In this document: piece by piece, positions 6,620 to 7,748 of the stretch | Layout: every line of letters begins with the position of its first letter | Numbering within the stretch: the first letter of the stretch is position 1 | Origin: an uncultured Oscillospiraceae bacterium | GTDB taxonomy: Bacteria; Bacillota; Clostridia; Oscillospirales; Acutalibacteraceae | Reading direction: 5' to 3' | DNA length: 7,748 nt | Assembly: GCA_900549945.1 (NCBI GenBank) | Contig: URQJ01000089.1 | Location: 1-7,748 of the forward strand | The notes under the pieces: model-generated | Seen by the model: the letters and a program-made list of their open reading frames with translations, nothing else | Databases searched by the model: none | Told to the model about the DNA's origin: nothing | Program-made: the position numbers and the translations under genes

Positions 6620-6668
6620 AAAAACAGGCGCGGCCCCATTCAAACGGAGGCCGCGCCTGTTTTATTTT
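6620..6668. terminator. Bidirectional intrinsic terminator between convergent genes
   Basis: A perfect 15-bp inverted repeat, AAAACAGGCGCGGCC (6621-6635) and GGCCGCGCCTGTTTT (6649-6663), encloses a 13-base loop. It is flanked by an A-run on the left and TTTTATTTT on the right, so it gives a GC-rich stem plus U-tract on both strands. It serves the MFS gene (+) and the GNAT gene (-), which converge here. Confidence 0.92.
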
Positions 6669-6712
6669 GAGGAACCCCCTGCGCCTGCGCGGCGCTTCCG
6701 CACGGATCAGGC

Positions 6713-7168
6713 TTACGCCGGCTGTGCCTTTTCCATCACATAGTTTGTCAGCAAAACGCCCTGCCGCTCGACCTGCTGCGCCCGAACAACCGTGTACCCG
6801 CGCCCCTCAAAAAAAGGCCGCGCGGTGATGGACGCATGCGTGACGATCTTTCCCGGCACCGTTCGCTCCATGGCGTCGCAGAGCGCTGCCGCAACCCCGC
6901 GCCGCTGATAATCCTTGTGGACGTACAGCCGGTCAAGGTAGCCGGTTTCGTCGATGTCGCCGAAGCCGGCGATCACGCCGTCCAGCTCGGCCACAAACGT
7001 ATTGTGCGCCAAAAACGAGCGGTCCCACGCCGCGAGGTCGACATGCCCGGTCGCCCACACATCGAGCTGCGCCTGCGTGTAGTCGCGCGCGTTGACGGTG
7101 TGGACCGTGTTGTAAAACAGCGCTGCCAGCGCGGCGCAGTCCTTTGATTGATAGGCTCTGATTCGCAT
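6713..7168 (-). CDS. GNAT family N-acetyltransferase, YafP-like
   Basis: 151 residues, the normal size of a single GNAT domain; transfers acetyl from acetyl-CoA to an unknown amine. The acetyl-CoA pyrophosphate-binding motif A is LDRLYVHKDYQRRGVAAALCDAME (core QRRGVA, 88-93). The C-terminal HASITARPFFEGRGYTVV (111-128) and the ending with TNYVMEK match the pattern I know from E. coli YafP, which also begins with an IR-x-Y-x-x-x-D strand, here MRIRAYQSKD. The start ATG at 7168 is well supported by AAGGAG (7179-7174) five bases upstream. No clear promoter is visible in the 47 bases between the guaB terminator and the start codon, so it may depend on read-through from guaB. The gene converges with the MFS gene. 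Confidence 0.9.
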   Translation of the reverse strand: MRIRAYQSKDCAALAALFYNTVHTVNARDYTQAQLDVWATGHVDLAAWDRSFLAHNTFVAELDGVIAGFGDIDETGYLDRLYVHKDYQRRGVAAALCDAMERTVPGKIVTHASITARPFFEGRGYTVVRAQQVERQGVLLTNYVMEKAQPA

Positions 7169-7192
7169 ATGTTCTCCTTTTCCGGCATATCC

Positions 7193-7207
7193 GCGGCGGG
7201 CCGCCGC
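7193..7207 (-). promoter_or_regulatory. GC-rich perfect dyad in the GNAT leader
   Basis: GCGGCGG-G-CCGCCGC is a perfect 7+1+7 inverted repeat between the guaB terminator and the GNAT ribosome binding site. As RNA it could form a 6-bp stem with a 3-base loop. No T-run follows on the minus strand. It may be an operator, a leader hairpin, or chance in GC-rich DNA. Confidence 0.35.
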
Positions 7208-7215
7208 TTTCCGGT

Positions 7216-7260
7216 GAAAAAGCGCCCTGCTCTCCGCAGAGAACAGGGCGCGGTTTTATT
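7216..7260 (-). terminator. Intrinsic terminator of guaB
   Basis: GCGCCCTG (7222-7229) and CAGGGCGC (7244-7251) form a perfect 8-bp stem, extended inside by CTCT/AGAG (7230-7233 with 7238-7241) after a two-base bulge. On the minus strand it is followed by TTTTT (7220-7216), a textbook terminator 20 bases past the guaB stop codon. The plus strand also has GGTTTTATT after the stem, so it may work both ways. Confidence 0.9.
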
Positions 7261-7270
7261 CGTGCTTTGC

Positions 7271-7748
<478 letters not shown>

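Noticed and set aside
5609..6643. Minus-strand ORF of 344 residues opposite the MFS gene
   Set aside because: Hydrophilic Asp/Glu/Arg-rich shadow of a membrane protein gene; its start lies inside the bidirectional terminator region.

Overview
The window is a GC-rich stretch (by eye about 60% G+C) of ordinary bacterial chromosome, probably from an uncultured gut-type Clostridia (Oscillospirales/Ruminococcaceae-like) and probably the end of a metagenome contig. This placement is inference. It rests on an inverted-order GH3 glycosidase of the type described in Ruminococcus and Butyrivibrio, a UMF1-type MFS carrier, a signal-less zinc-dependent phospholipase C-like protein, AGGAG-type ribosome binding sites, and sigma-A promoters confined to small AT-rich islands. 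The first 53 bases are not biological: they are an Illumina P7/index/TruSeq read-2 adapter left on the contig end.

Layout. 1-53 is adapter. 54-1086 (-) is a CE2-like SGNH esterase cut off just after its catalytic His by the adapter junction. 1087-1286 holds a good sigma-A promoter for the esterase, a cre-like sequence just upstream of it, and a hairpin that probably ends the next gene. 1287-4064 (-) is a 925-residue GH3 glycoside hydrolase with permuted domain order and an extra C-terminal beta-rich module. 4065-4439 is a divergent intergenic region with back-to-back promoters and candidate operators. 4440-5249 (+) is a zinc-dependent phospholipase C-family protein. 5348-6595 (+) is a UMF1/Atg22-like MFS carrier. 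6620-6668 is a strong bidirectional terminator between convergent genes. 6713-7168 (-) is a YafP-like GNAT acetyltransferase. 7216-7260 is an intrinsic terminator, and 7271-7748 (-) is the 3' part of guaB (IMP dehydrogenase), running off the window.

How the genes fit together. The GH3 enzyme and the esterase lie on the same strand and neither shows a signal peptide. The simplest reading is cytoplasmic trimming and deacetylation of imported plant oligosaccharides, with each gene having its own promoter. The PLC-like protein and the MFS carrier follow each other 98 bp apart and may be co-transcribed, but no functional link is evident. guaB is housekeeping. I found no CRISPR array, tRNA or rRNA, insertion sequence, phage or defence module. 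The most consequential observation is the adapter contamination, which creates a false C-terminus and a false ORF.
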